Shown in pieces: positions 7,221 to 16,525 of a stretch of 64,000 bases of DNA. The notes under the pieces were generated by a model that made no database searches, had not been told where the DNA came from, and saw only the letters and a list, made by a program, of their open reading frames with translations. The stretch spans positions 558,001 through 622,000 of the forward strand of contig CBDDCH010000002.1 of NCBI GenBank assembly GCA_965226215.1, written 5' to 3'. A program made the position numbers and the translations under genes. Source of the DNA: G963668345 sp965226215. GTDB taxonomy: Bacteria > Acidobacteriota > Terriglobia > Bryobacterales > UBA6623. Numbering within the stretch: the stretch's first letter is position 1; the number at the start of each line of letters is the position of its first letter.

Positions 7221-9212
7221 ATGGACGAACCTCGACTGATCGCTATCGCGGGGCCTCGAAGGGGGGAGGTTATCTCGCTTGCTGAGGGAGATCTCTCCGT
7301 TGGGCGTGGCTCATCCAACGGATTGAGCCTGGAGTCAGAATCTGTATCCAGGGACCACTGTGTGATCAAGCAACACGGTGGAGAGACCAAGATCATCGAT
7401 CTAGAGAGCCTCAACGGCACCTTCGTGAATGGTGTTCCCGTAAAGGAGAGGCTGCTTGACCACGGCGATCAGATCGCCATCGGAGACTCTCTGTTTCTGC
7501 TCCTGGTTGAGGAAAGTGAAGCCGATTCGCTTAAGGCGCCGGCTTCGTCCACGACGCTAATCGCATCACGGAGCGAAGCCCTTTCAGCGATCACATCCAA
7601 TCCTGTCGAGTTGGCTGAGGAAACAGGTCCGGGGCCTACCGTGAGGTTTCGTATCCAGGACGCGGTCTATCTGCGGCCCGAGGAGCTTCTGAAGGTCTCA
7701 CCCACGGCGCGCGCGGGCCACGAATTAGACCTGCTTCTAAGGATCGCGAATACACTCAGCTCCCTGGAGAGCTTGGAGGTTCTTCAGCGAGAGCTCCTGG
7801 ATCTGTTCTTCGAACTAGTGCCTGCCGACCGGGGGGCGATTCTGCTGACTGATGAAAATAGTGACAATATTGTCTCGATGTTCGGCCGTGACAAGCTGGC
7901 CGGGCCAGACCAGGCGGTACAGGTTAGCGAGTCGATCATTCGTCTGGTTCTTGAGAAAGGAGCGGGCATCGTGGGAAGCGACATCTTCCAACGCGAAGAC
8001 CTGGCAGCCGACGCGGGCGAAAACGGCGCCCCTGTTCAGTCGGTCCTGGCCGCCCCTCTGGTCGCATTCCAGAAGGTCCGCGGTGTGATCTACCTCGACA
8101 CGAGTGAACCAAAAGTTAAGTTCGACGAAAATCATCTGCGGCTCTTCTCCGCCATCGGAGGCATGGCTGCCATGGCTCTCGCGAACGCGCAAACGGTAGC
8201 ACTGCTCGAAAGTGAGAACCGTCGTCTCCAGGAGGAGATCGACATCGAGCACAACATGATCGGTGAGAGCACTCGGATGCGCAAGGTGTACGAGTTCATC
8301 GCCAAAGTTGCGCCCACGGACTCTACGGTTCTGATCACGGGAGAAAGCGGTACCGGCAAGGAACTGGTAGCGCGCGGTGTTTATGCCAACAGCTCTCGAG
8401 CGAGCAGTCCGTTTGTGGCGATCAACTGCGCGGTTTTGACCGAGTCGTTGTTGGAGAGCGAGCTCTTCGGCCATGAGAAGGGTGCTTTCACGGGAGCCAT
8501 TGCCCAGAAAAAGGGAAAGCTGGAAATAGCCCACGGTGGTACTGTTTTTTTGGACGAAATCGGCGAGCTTGCGCCGTTGCTCCAGGCCAAGCTGCTCCGA
8601 GTCTTACAAGAACACGAGTTCGAGCGGGTCGGTGGCACCCGCCTCATCCAGGTGGACATCCGCCTGATCGCGGCCACCAACCGTGACCTGGTGAACGCGG
8701 TCAAGGAAGGAACTTTCCGCGAAGACCTCTATTTCCGATTGAACGTAGTCTCGATCGAGGCCCCGCCCTTGCGGACTCGGCGCGAAGATATCCCCTTGCT
8801 GGCTAGCTATTTCCTCACGAAGTACACGAACAAGACCAAACGCCACATCCGTGGCATCTCTCCGCGGGCGCGCGCTTGCCTGACCCGTTACGACTGGCCC
8901 GGCAATGTGCGCGAGCTCGAAAACGCCATCGAGCGCGCGGTGGTCCTCGGCTCGTCTGAGGTGATTCTTCCCGAGGATCTGCCGGATCCCCTCCTAGAGG
9001 GAGCGTCCTCGAGCGCCGATGTCTCCACCAATCAGTACCACGAAGCCCTCAACCAAACGAAAAAACGGCTTATCCTCGACGCCTACGAACAAGCCGGCGG
9101 CAGCTACACGGAGGCCGCGAAGCGACTCGGCGTCCATCCCAACTACCTTCACCGTTTGATCCGGAACTTGAACCTAAAAGAGGAGCTGAAAAAGGCCGCC
9201 TCGGGCCGCTGA
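7221..9212 (+). CDS. Sigma-54 dependent activator with FHA, GAF, AAA+ and Fis-type HTH domains
   Basis: A 663-residue cytosolic transcription activator for RpoN promoters. An N-terminal FHA domain (GRGSSNGLSLESESVSRDH, then SLNGTFVNG, residues ~28-75) should bind phosphothreonine peptides. A GAF sensor domain spans roughly residues 165-325. The AAA+ domain has Walker A GESGTGKE near residue 374, the sigma-54 contact loop GAFTGA near 421, and Walker B GGTVFLDEIGEL. The C terminus carries a Fis-type helix-turn-helix (YTEAAKRLGVHPNYLHRLI). No receiver domain is present, so input is probably through Ser/Thr kinase phosphorylation of a partner, or a small ligand of GAF. No RpoN target promoter was identified nearby. 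Confidence 0.93.
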   Translation: MDEPRLIAIAGPRRGEVISLAEGDLSVGRGSSNGLSLESESVSRDHCVIKQHGGETKIIDLESLNGTFVNGVPVKERLLDHGDQIAIGDSLFLLLVEESEADSLKAPASSTTLIASRSEALSAITSNPVELAEETGPGPTVRFRIQDAVYLRPEELLKVSPTARAGHELDLLLRIANTLSSLESLEVLQRELLDLFFELVPADRGAILLTDENSDNIVSMFGRDKLAGPDQAVQVSESIIRLVLEKGAGIVGSDIFQREDLAADAGENGAPVQSVLAAPLVAFQKVRGVIYLDTSEPKVKFDENHLRLFSAIGGMAAMALANAQTVALLESENRRLQEEIDIEHNMIGESTRMRKVYEFIAKVAPTDSTVLITGESGTGKELVARGVYANSSRASSPFVAINCAVLTESLLESELFGHEKGAFTGAIAQKKGKLEIAHGGTVFLDEIGELAPLLQAKLLRVLQEHEFERVGGTRLIQVDIRLIAATNRDLVNAVKEGTFREDLYFRLNVVSIEAPPLRTRREDIPLLASYFLTKYTNKTKRHIRGISPRARACLTRYDWPGNVRELENAIERAVVLGSSEVILPEDLPDPLLEGASSSADVSTNQYHEALNQTKKRLILDAYEQAGGSYTEAAKRLGVHPNYLHRLIRNLNLKEELKKAASGR

Positions 9213-9218
9213 ACGCCC

Positions 9219-9335
9219 TCAAAACATATATCGCAACGAAAACTGCACGATGCGCGGGTCGGCGGTCTCGAGGATTCTCCCGAAATTCGTGCTGCCGATG
9301 TCGCCGATGGGGGTTGCGGAACCCGTGGCACCCGG
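9219..9335 (-). pseudogene. C-terminal relic of a TonB-dependent (Oar-like) receptor
   Basis: The last 38 codons on the minus strand read IGDIGSTNFGRILETADPR followed by IVQFSLRYMF and stop. This is the typical final beta-strand of acidobacterial TonB-dependent receptors with a terminal Phe. Upstream in the same frame there is only repeat-derived sequence, so nearly all of the receptor is missing. Confidence 0.65.
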
Positions 9336-9561
9336 CCCCGAGATGACCGGTCGAAGGCTGGATGAGCAGCCCCCCAAGGGGCACCGGAGGGTGCTTACCG
9401 AGGACATGGTGAACAGGTCATACCGGAGACATGGTGAACACATTTCCCAGGGTAAAGCGAAGCGAAATCCTGGGTTGGCAAAGCCCAGAGGCTGGCCCTG
9501 AAGATATTGCCATATGGCAAGAAGGTAGTGGCGCGGGAAGGGGGGACCCACTTCGCTTTTG

Positions 9562-9659
9562 CGTCTCCTACGCCCCTTCGGGCTGCCGGGGGTGGTGATC
9601 TGGGTTCGCCTGACGGCTCCACCCAGGGCTACTTTCCGCCGCCCTGCCGGGGCTAACCG
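9562..9659. repeat. 98-bp direct repeat, copy 1
   Basis: From CGTCTCCTACGCCCCTTCGG to GGGGCTAACCG. It is nearly identical to 9931-10029, differing mainly by one extra C. GC-rich; the unit includes inverted GCCCCTTCGGGC. Confidence 0.9.
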
Positions 9660-9930
9660 GCATTTCTCACCTCCCGTCACAGCGATTGGGGCGAAAAAGC
9701 CGGCGACCTCGCCTCGCGGCAACCGTTCGTCTGCATCGCCCGGCTTACCGTTTGTAGGGCAAGCGGACGCGATGAATCACTCCCCTACATCTCGTACGGC
9801 GAGGCGTCGCACCGAACGTAGGCAGCCGCCGAAAGGCGGCGAAGGGTAGTAACCCGGGGCGATCCCTACCAAGACCGAAAACCTCACAGGTCCCACGGGG
9901 GCGCCTGGACACCCGCCAACCTCGATTTTT

Positions 9931-10029
9931 CGTCTCCTACGCCCCTTCGGGCTGCCGGGGGTGGTGATCTGGGTTCGCCTGACGGCTCCACCCAGGGCTA
10001 CTTTCCGCCGCCCCTGCCGGGGCTAACCG
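9931..10029. repeat. 98-bp direct repeat, copy 2
   Basis: Second copy of the unit at 9562-9659, 369 bases downstream, followed by sequence leading to the promoter of the ArsR-rhodanese gene. Confidence 0.9.
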
Positions 10030-10193
10030 TGGGCGGCCCCTCTTTTCCGGGGTAAAATCAGTCTCCGCAACCCATTCATTACGCGTAACTTGTGAGAAAT
10101 TGGCTTTGTTCGGTTCTTCTCATCGCGGATAAGACGCCGGTCGTCGCCCTCCCTTCAGAATAGCGAGCGTGTCAAGCGTCCCCAGGTCAGGAG

Positions 10194-10223
10194 TTGACAA
10201 ATTATAGTATTCAATTGTATAAT
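10194..10223 (+). promoter_or_regulatory. Strong sigma-70-type promoter with overlapping palindrome
   Basis: A consensus -35 TTGACA (10194-10199) is separated by 18 bases from a consensus -10 TATAAT (10218-10223). The region 10201-10223 is an imperfect palindrome, ATTATA-n11-TATAAT, covering the -10 box; this is the size and position expected for an ArsR-family operator. The expected transcription start (about 10229-10231) coincides with the TTG start codon at 10231, which implies a leaderless transcript. The AT-rich stretch contrasts with the GC-rich surroundings. Confidence 0.8.
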
Positions 10224-10230
10224 GTAATAA

Positions 10231-10896
10231 TTGAAAAAGGAAATTTATCAGCAGATATCTCGCGTAGGGAAGGCTGTAGCGAGTCCCGCGCGACTGGAAT
10301 TACTGGACTTGCTGACTCAAGGGTCCCGAACGGTTGAGGCGCTCGCGCGCGAGGCGGGTCTCAGCGTAGCGAATGCCTCTCAGCACCTCCGAATCTTGCG
10401 CTCAGCCCGTCTCGTCGAAACGGACAAGGATGGCCTTTTTGTTACCTGTCGACTAGCCGATCCAAAGGTCGGCGACTTCTTCCTGACCCTGCGTGCTCTG
10501 GCAGAGGATCGATTGGCCGACATAGACCGGATCGTGAGGCAGTTCATGGAAGGCCGTGAGCCGTTGGAGCCGGTGGAAAAGGAGTCACTGCTCGACCGCG
10601 TTCGGGAAGGTATCGTCACTGTCGTGGACGTGCGCCCGCGAGAGGAATACCGGGCGGGACACATCCCGGGAGCCGTGTCGGTCCCGCTCAAGGAACTGGA
10701 ACTATACTTGTCCCGTCTGCCGTCGGATCGTCAGATTGTTGCCTATTGCCGTGGTCCTTATTGTGTGCTGGCCATCGACGCGGTTGAGATTCTCCGCGCG
10801 CACGGTTTTCGGGCCATGCGGCTTGACGACGGGGTGCTTGAGTGGCAGGCCCGAGGCTTGGCGCTGGCGGTCGGCGAGGAGACCGCGGCGGTTTGA
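10231..10896 (+). CDS. ArsR-family transcription regulator fused to a rhodanese domain
   Basis: A 221-residue protein. Residues 1-95 form an ArsR winged helix, with the recognition region LSVANASQHLRILRSARLV. Residues 115-215 form a rhodanese domain (VDVRPREEYRAGHIPGAVSV) with the active-site loop CRGPYC, so the sulfur-accepting Cys is present. Such fusions probably sense or transfer sulfane sulfur and repress their own operon. The TTG at 10231 starts right at the predicted transcription start, with no ribosome binding site. The next gene downstream is the interrupted sterol desaturase, which might have been co-transcribed. Confidence 0.9.
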   Translation: MKKEIYQQISRVGKAVASPARLELLDLLTQGSRTVEALAREAGLSVANASQHLRILRSARLVETDKDGLFVTCRLADPKVGDFFLTLRALAEDRLADIDRIVRQFMEGREPLEPVEKESLLDRVREGIVTVVDVRPREEYRAGHIPGAVSVPLKELELYLSRLPSDRQIVAYCRGPYCVLAIDAVEILRAHGFRAMRLDDGVLEWQARGLALAVGEETAAV

Positions 10897-11018
10897 GGCA
10901 CCGTCGGCGAGCCCGGCAGATGTAAGCTCTTCACTTATTGGAGGATCGCAAAATACAGTGACTTTGGAACACGGGCCATATCGCCATAATTTGCGTGACT
11001 CAGTGGGCGCGAGTTGCC

Positions 11019-11475
11019 ATGCTGCAGATACTCATTGAGAAGTGGCTATTCGTCGGGGCGGTGGCAGGCTTCCTCCTGTTTTGGGCGTGGGAATCATTGG
11101 CGCCGTTTATGGCGCAACGAAGCCGTTCTCGACATGCCGCTCGCAACCTGATACTGGCAGGCATCAACGCGACCGTGCTGGCCGTCGTCTTCTCCGGCGC
11201 CACCGTGGCGATAGCCGAAGTTTCTGCGTCTCGCCACTGGGGGCTGCTCCACTCTGTGGATCTCACAACTTCGGTCCGCGTCGCTTTGGCATTTCTATTC
11301 CTCGACGCTTGGAACTACGGTTGGCACCCGTTGAACCATCGCTTCCCGATCCTGTGGCGCTTCCATCAGGTTCACCACAGTGATCCCGTAATGGACGTCT
11401 CAACAGCCACCCGCTTTCACTTCGGTGAGATTGCGATTTCAGCGACGCTTCGGCTGCCGCTGATTCCGATCTTAG
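11019..11475 (+). pseudogene. Sterol desaturase / fatty acid hydroxylase, 5' part (interrupted by IS insertion)
   Basis: The open frame begins at ATG 11019 (a GTG at 10995 is also in frame) and encodes a membrane di-iron hydroxylase of the sterol desaturase family: hydrophobic N terminus, then FLDAWNYGWHPLNHRFP and LWRFHQVHHSDPVMD with the histidine boxes HxxNH and HxxHH. After codon 11469-11471 the sequence leaves the family and stops at 11525 inside inserted DNA. The rest of the gene resumes at 13491. Joining at the duplicated CTTAG gives one uninterrupted 274-residue frame (counted from 10995). Confidence 0.85.
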
Positions 11476-11709
11476 CCAGAATCCCCGTGATGCGTTTATA
11501 TAGAGCAGAGGCAGAATGGCCATAGCCCTGGCTGTCGAGAGCTGCGAAGGAATCTGAGACAGTCCACTTCGCGCCCCGATCGGCCGTCTGAAACCGGAGG
11601 CGCTGTAGGCAACGTTTTGGTGCGGCCTTAATTCTTACCGCCGGTCATGGCGCGGGCTGCATCATCCGCGCGCCGGAAACGGCGCTAGAATAGACGGGGA
11701 GTCATTTTC

Positions 11710-11856
11710 ATGGGGAAAGCAATTCTCATCAGCGGATTGGCGCTAGGCTTGTTCACTGCGCCACTGCCCGCACAACAGACCGCCGACGGCCCCGGCGAAC
11801 CAAACACTGTGCTGTCCGACGGCCTCAAGCCAGGATTTCCGATTTGGCTCCTCTGA
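11710..11856 (+). pseudogene. Signal-peptide fragment of a secreted protein within captured DNA
   Basis: A 48-residue ORF preceded by GGGGAG ten bases upstream of ATG 11710. It starts with a clear signal peptide (MGKAILISGLALGLFTAPLP, then AQQ) and ends early at a TGA. It looks like the beginning of a secreted protein gene cut off during mobilisation; the rest of the gene is not nearby. The body of the protein cannot be identified. Confidence 0.5.
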
Positions 11857-12052
11857 CGGCACGAGTCTACACCCTCACCCGGCGAAGCGCAACCATTTCT
11901 CCACCCGAAAGAGGCGGCGGCTGAGGCGGGACCGATCGAGCCCCCTTCTTGCCCCTCATGGGGGCTGATCCGCCGCTGCGAAGTCAATTTCGCAGACACC
12001 CTTCCGAGCTTCCGTCCTCAGTACTCAGGTTTCGCATTCGGCAAGTCGCGTG

Positions 12053-13384
12053 CTACCCGCCCGGCACAGGCAGCGCCCAGATCCTCCGCAGCATGTCGCC
12101 AAACAGGCGCCGGTTCAGATGTCCCTCCGCGAACAAGAGCCAGTAATACCGCGCGTGTTTAATTAGCCGTCCGCCCGTCTTCATCAGCCGGTGCTGCAAG
12201 CTCGTCAGCGACCAGCTCTTGATCCGTTGCGGCAGCCCCAGCCGCCGCCACAAGTTGCCCAGGTTATAGGCCAGCACGCTGAGCTGCAAGCGCACCTCGT
12301 TCGCCCGGAAGCGATGGCACGACAGCCGCGTCCAGTGCGTCGCTTGCTTACCTTCTTTGATCCACTGCTCCGCCGTGCCGCGCTTGTTGTAGAAACGCAC
12401 CACCGACCGGCTTGGCAAGCTCATGTTCGTCACGATAAAACCGACGCGCGCGAATAGCTCGCCCTGGTGGTGCTCGACCTTGGCGACAACTCGTCTGGGC
12501 CCCTTCCAGCTCTCCGCCTGATAGCGAAAGCTCTTGTAGCGCACTAGCGGCTTGCGGCCGGGCCTCCCCGGCGGACGAAACAGGATGTCTTCGATCTCCA
12601 GCTCCAGGCTCTTATTGGCCGGAATGCGGATCGCGTAGTCCGCGCCGCGCTCCTCCAGTGCTTCGTAGATCTCGGGCTTGGCGAAGGCGGCATCGGCGCG
12701 AAAGGTGACCTGTTTGCCTTCGGCCAGTTGGCGCTCGATCTCCGGCAACAATAGCTCATCCCAGTCCTCGGCGCTGTGCACGTTGCCGGGACGCAGCTTG
12801 GCAGCGAGGCAATCACCATGACCGTTGAACAAAAGCAACGGGTGGTAGCAGACCGACTCGAAGTGTCCGTTGTAGGCACTGCCTTCCTGTTGGCCATGGA
12901 CCGGACTCTCGGTGGAGTCCATGTCCAGAACGACCCGCTCGGAGTCGTCGAACGCCTCCGCTTGCCCGACCAGCTCTCGGTTCAGCGCCATCAGCCCCAG
13001 CAGGTTCTCTTCGCTCGCCAGCATCTCCGTCTCGAAGCCGTGCAGCGTCGAGGTCAAGGCCGCACCGCGATCCCAGATCTTCTGCGAGCCGATCAAGCGA
13101 AACGTCGGGTCAGCCGACACTCGGACGGCGTCGTTGACGTCCTCGTAGCCTGCCAAGCGGCTGTAGACCGACTGCCGCAACAGATCAGCGAACGTGAACT
13201 GCTTGTTTGTGCCTTGCCGGGAGTCGGTGAGATGCTCGCCGATCAGTTTCCCGAGTCCGAGTCGCTCGTCCAATTCCCGAACGAGGATCAAGCCACCGTC
13301 GGAAGTGACGTGCGATCCCTGGAAATCGACTTTCAACGAGCCGTTGAAACTTAGCTGGAATGGCTTGGTTTGTTTTTCACCCAT
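12053..13384 (-). CDS. IS1380-family transposase
   Basis: A 443-residue DDE transposase. The N terminus (SFNGSLKVDF, TSDGGLILVRELDERLGL) and the central GYEDVNDAVRVSADPTF are typical of IS1380. A DMDST stretch is the first catalytic Asp region, FRADAAFA the second, and the YNKRGTAEQWIKEGK segment provides the Glu. The frame is intact, so it may be active. ATG at 13384 is followed directly by family sequence. Its 3' side points towards the captured segment. Confidence 0.92.
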   Translation of the reverse strand: MGEKQTKPFQLSFNGSLKVDFQGSHVTSDGGLILVRELDERLGLGKLIGEHLTDSRQGTNKQFTFADLLRQSVYSRLAGYEDVNDAVRVSADPTFRLIGSQKIWDRGAALTSTLHGFETEMLASEENLLGLMALNRELVGQAEAFDDSERVVLDMDSTESPVHGQQEGSAYNGHFESVCYHPLLLFNGHGDCLAAKLRPGNVHSAEDWDELLLPEIERQLAEGKQVTFRADAAFAKPEIYEALEERGADYAIRIPANKSLELEIEDILFRPPGRPGRKPLVRYKSFRYQAESWKGPRRVVAKVEHHQGELFARVGFIVTNMSLPSRSVVRFYNKRGTAEQWIKEGKQATHWTRLSCHRFRANEVRLQLSVLAYNLGNLWRRLGLPQRIKSWSLTSLQHRLMKTGGRLIKHARYYWLLFAEGHLNRRLFGDMLRRIWALPVPGG

Positions 13385-13490
13385 TGGGTGTTGGCCTCCA
13401 TGGCGTCCTCATCGGGCTCTAGCCCCTATGAATAAAGACGCTCAAGGCCGCCGGAAGGTCGAGAGGTCTGAATCAAATTGGAAATGCGGG

Positions 13491-13839
13491 CTTAGGTGTT
13501 CCGATCGAGGGGCTCATACTCTACGACGCGATTCTGCTGCTCGCGACGCAATTCCACCATGCCAACCTGTCGCTGCCTGCCCAGATCGACCGGCTCGTTC
13601 GTTATGCCTTGGTGTCTCCCGACATACACAAACTCCACCATTCGCGCGAGAAGCTGGAAACCGACTCCAACTATGCTAGCGTCCTCTCGCTGTGGGACCG
13701 CTTATTCCGGACCTATCGCCAAAAAAAGGACTGCCGATCGATTCGCTTCGGTCTCGATTCGTTCAACGGGGATGAGCGGCAATCACTCTTTGCTCTCTGG
13801 ACGGCTCCTTTTGTTCCGCCCCGGGACCCGCAAGTTTAG
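13491..13839 (+). pseudogene. Sterol desaturase, 3' part (after IS insertion)
   Basis: From 13492 the frame TTA-GGT-GTT continues the interrupted desaturase: GVPIEGLILYDAILLLATQ, then FHHANLSLP and the last histidine box DIHKLHHSREKLETDSNY, ending at 13839. It lacks the first histidine boxes, so alone it cannot form the di-iron site. A start at 13609 would give only a 76-residue fragment. Confidence 0.88.
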
Positions 13840-13924
13840 TCCCGGGCCACACTCTCTTTGTCACAGTGAAAGCACCCTCGCGGAGTTCAACAAAGGCTTT
13901 CCCCCTCGGCGTCTGACAACCAAA

Positions 13925-16525
13925 CTACCGGTTCATTCTCACTTCGGGCCAAGCGGGAGCCGCCCGGCCCGCCCTTTGCCGCCGATAGCTTGTAACGTAA
14001 AGCCGCCGCCCGTCGCTCGAGATGGACACTGATCCCTCGAGGTCAGTGCGCAGGACGGCGACCCGCTGCCTTGCTAATCTGCGGATAACCTCTGGATGTG
14101 GGTGGCCGTAGAAGTTCGCCCGGCCCGCGGAGATGAGCGCGAATGTCGGTCGAACATGATCCAGGAACGCCTGGTGCGAAGAAGTTCGGCTCCCATGGTG
14201 AGCAATCTTGAGGACGTCACCACGCTGCAGAAGATCGTTTCCAAGTAGGCCGTCCTCACCCTTTCGCTCGATGTCGCCTGTCAACAGAAAACTGTGCCCT
14301 CCGTAGGTGGCCTGAAGGACTAGCGCTCGATCGTTGCGTGACCAGCTGTCGTGTCCCGGGGAAGGCGGCCCCAAAACCTCAAATCGCACCTTGCCGAAAG
14401 AGCGCACATCTCCCCGCCGCAGGGGAAAGATCTCGACACCCTTCCACCCGGCCAATTCTACTAGCGTCCGGTACTCGTGAAAAAACGGCTCCCCGCCGAG
14501 CCACAACTCGCTTACCCGGAAGTTGCGTAGCAACGCAGGGACGCCGCCCATGTGATCGGCGTCCGGGTGCGTGACGGCTACGACATCCAGTTGCTTGATC
14601 GAGCGTGACCACAGGTAAGGCGACACGACTGACTCGCCGATGTCGATCGCAGGGCGCGGGAAGCCCGGAAACTCCGGGAATCCACCTCCATCCACTACCA
14701 TGGAGCGGCCGTCGGGGAGTGCCAGAAACAAGGACTCGCCTTGTCCCACGTCAAGGGCTGTCAGCTCTAAACGCCCCGGTACATAGCTGGGCGGAAACGG
14801 ATGAACCACGATCAAGGCCAGGAAGAAGATCGTCGACCCAGCGGCTACCATCCGCCACGCGCGACGATGATGGAACGTGAGCGCTAGGAAGGCGAGCGAA
14901 GCGCCGAACAGAACTCCGAGCCAGGCCGGGGGCGGCGGCACTCGCATGTCCCACCCGAGGTTGTGAGCGTGCCAATCGACCACCGCGGCCATGCCTTCGG
15001 CCGCAGCGACCGCTATGGCGGCCATCCATGACCACCCGGTCAGCATCGCAAGCAAACCAACAGGCACCGCGACCAGCAGCAATGGCAAGACGACCAGGTT
15101 GGCTGAGAGGGCACCCCACGACACCCGCTGAAAATGAACAGCCATGGGAAGGGCGAGGCCTGTTTGTATGACCAACGTCACAACCGAGAGCTCGGCGGCC
15201 CAGACCAGAACGCGCAACAGGCCGCAGACGACGGAAGAGAGAGCACGTCCCGGTAAAGGTATGAGCGCTGCCAGCGGTTCAAGATACAGGTGCAGCCCCA
15301 CCCGGTGCTGCGCAACGCGGGGGGCCAGGTGAAGGTCGCGATCCTTGTTCCAAATATCCTTAAGCGCCAGCCGATAGGGTTCCCATGTTGTTTCCAGCAA
15401 GGGGACGGCGACACCGGCGATGAGCCCAACCGAAAGAAACGACATCTGGAATCCGACATCGAAGAGTAAATCCGGGTCGACTACCAGGAAGCACAATGCC
15501 GTGCCGGCGATCACGTTGAACGCCCGGCGCCGCCGGTAAACGAGGCTGGCCGCCAAGAAGACCGCGAACATCGACGTAGCGCGCAGCACCGGGAGGCTCG
15601 CTCCGACAAGAAACGCGTAGAGTGCCACCAAAGCCAACGCCATCCCAGCACGGAACAGCCGAGGAACGTTGGCGACTCGCAGACCGAGCATCAGCAAGAA
15701 GGCCACGACACCGATATGCAACCCCGAGATCACTAGTGCGTGATAGGTCCCGGTGCGCTGAAATTCATTGGTCGTTTCCCGGTCGAGTGAAGTCCGGTCA
15801 CCGAGCAGCAGAGCTCTAAGCACGGCACTTCCTTCAGAATCATTGGGCTCCGGCTGGGCAAGTAGTGCATCCAGTCTTCGTTGCGCCGCCCCGCGAAGCT
15901 TCCAAAGCCACGATTGCCAAATGTTTCCGCCAGCCCCCTCCAGAGGGAGAATGGGCGTGCCGGCGCGTACGGTGGCCGTCAAATAAATACCTTGGCGATT
16001 CAAATACGAGACCCGATCGAAGCTGCCGGGGTTTTCGAAATTGCGCAGCTGTCGAATCCGCGCCAGAAACTCGATCCGTTGGCCGTAGTCCAGCTTCAGC
16101 TGAGGGGCGTTCTCCTTGCGGTACACGGTCACGCGAACGCCGCCGCGGGCGGTGGTGTTGCGAAAGATCGACTCGGCTTCCAGGATAAAGCGGTCCGCGT
16201 TCTCACGAACCTCAGGAGGAACCCGCACGTAACCACGGAGCCGGATGGGGTCATCGAGACGGGCGTCTTCGCGATCCAGAACCTCGGTGATCAAATAAGG
16301 GTCCTGCGGGTCGGACCGTGACGTCAGCATGGCCCCGGCCAACACGAATCCCATAAGACAAGCGGCAAGCCCCGCCCGGGCGGCGTCGTACCGCAGGCCG
16401 AGCCCACTCAGTCCCGTGAGTAACAGAATGGAAAGCAGCGTTTCCTGGAAAGAAAAAGGTGCAAACTGCGCCGCGATGATTCCCGCTACCAGGGCCGCCA
16501 GCGGCGCAACCAGCGGGTACTTCAT
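13925..16525 (-). CDS. comEC: ComEC/Rec2 family DNA-uptake channel
   Basis: An 866-residue inner-membrane protein, full length for ComEC/Rec2, which carries transforming DNA across the cytoplasmic membrane. The order is N-terminal helices (residues ~1-70), an OB-like DUF4131 segment, the Competence helix bundle (~225-560, with TYHALVISGLHIG and the GASLPVLRATSMF signature), then a metallo-beta-lactamase domain starting near residue 590 (LDVGQGES). Metal ligands VTHPDADHMGG and LKIAHHGSRTS are present, so the nuclease-like domain should be intact. No comEA is adjacent. The gene stands alone, convergent with the desaturase remnant. Confidence 0.93.
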   Translation of the reverse strand: MKYPLVAPLAALVAGIIAAQFAPFSFQETLLSILLLTGLSGLGLRYDAARAGLAACLMGFVLAGAMLTSRSDPQDPYLITEVLDREDARLDDPIRLRGYVRVPPEVRENADRFILEAESIFRNTTARGGVRVTVYRKENAPQLKLDYGQRIEFLARIRQLRNFENPGSFDRVSYLNRQGIYLTATVRAGTPILPLEGAGGNIWQSWLWKLRGAAQRRLDALLAQPEPNDSEGSAVLRALLLGDRTSLDRETTNEFQRTGTYHALVISGLHIGVVAFLLMLGLRVANVPRLFRAGMALALVALYAFLVGASLPVLRATSMFAVFLAASLVYRRRRAFNVIAGTALCFLVVDPDLLFDVGFQMSFLSVGLIAGVAVPLLETTWEPYRLALKDIWNKDRDLHLAPRVAQHRVGLHLYLEPLAALIPLPGRALSSVVCGLLRVLVWAAELSVVTLVIQTGLALPMAVHFQRVSWGALSANLVVLPLLLVAVPVGLLAMLTGWSWMAAIAVAAAEGMAAVVDWHAHNLGWDMRVPPPPAWLGVLFGASLAFLALTFHHRRAWRMVAAGSTIFFLALIVVHPFPPSYVPGRLELTALDVGQGESLFLALPDGRSMVVDGGGFPEFPGFPRPAIDIGESVVSPYLWSRSIKQLDVVAVTHPDADHMGGVPALLRNFRVSELWLGGEPFFHEYRTLVELAGWKGVEIFPLRRGDVRSFGKVRFEVLGPPSPGHDSWSRNDRALVLQATYGGHSFLLTGDIERKGEDGLLGNDLLQRGDVLKIAHHGSRTSSHQAFLDHVRPTFALISAGRANFYGHPHPEVIRRLARQRVAVLRTDLEGSVSISSDGRRLYVTSYRRQRAGRAAPAWPEVRMNR

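Larger units (their letters stand above)
9336..10190. other. Repeat-rich non-coding region, probably insertion-sequence debris
   Basis: No gene is seen. It holds two copies of GACATGGTGAACA (9403-9415, 9428-9440), resembling the ends of some insertion sequences; a CATTTCTCACC end fragment near 9661; a GATGAATC-containing segment near 9770; and the two 98-bp repeat copies listed separately. Open frames here are composed of these repeats. Confidence 0.6.
11476..13490. mobile_element. IS1380-family insertion with extra captured DNA
   Basis: A 2015-bp insertion flanked by 5-bp direct repeats CTTAG (11471-11475 and 13491-13495). The right end, read inward, starts CCCGCATTTCC; the left end starts CCAGAATCCCC, matching at 7 of 11 positions. 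A better match to a native left end (TTCGCATTCGG) lies near 12029, close to the transposase 3' end. The roughly 550 bases between 11476 and 12029 therefore look like foreign DNA picked up on the downstream side of the transposase, as ISEcp1-type members of this family do by one-ended transposition. Confidence 0.78.
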
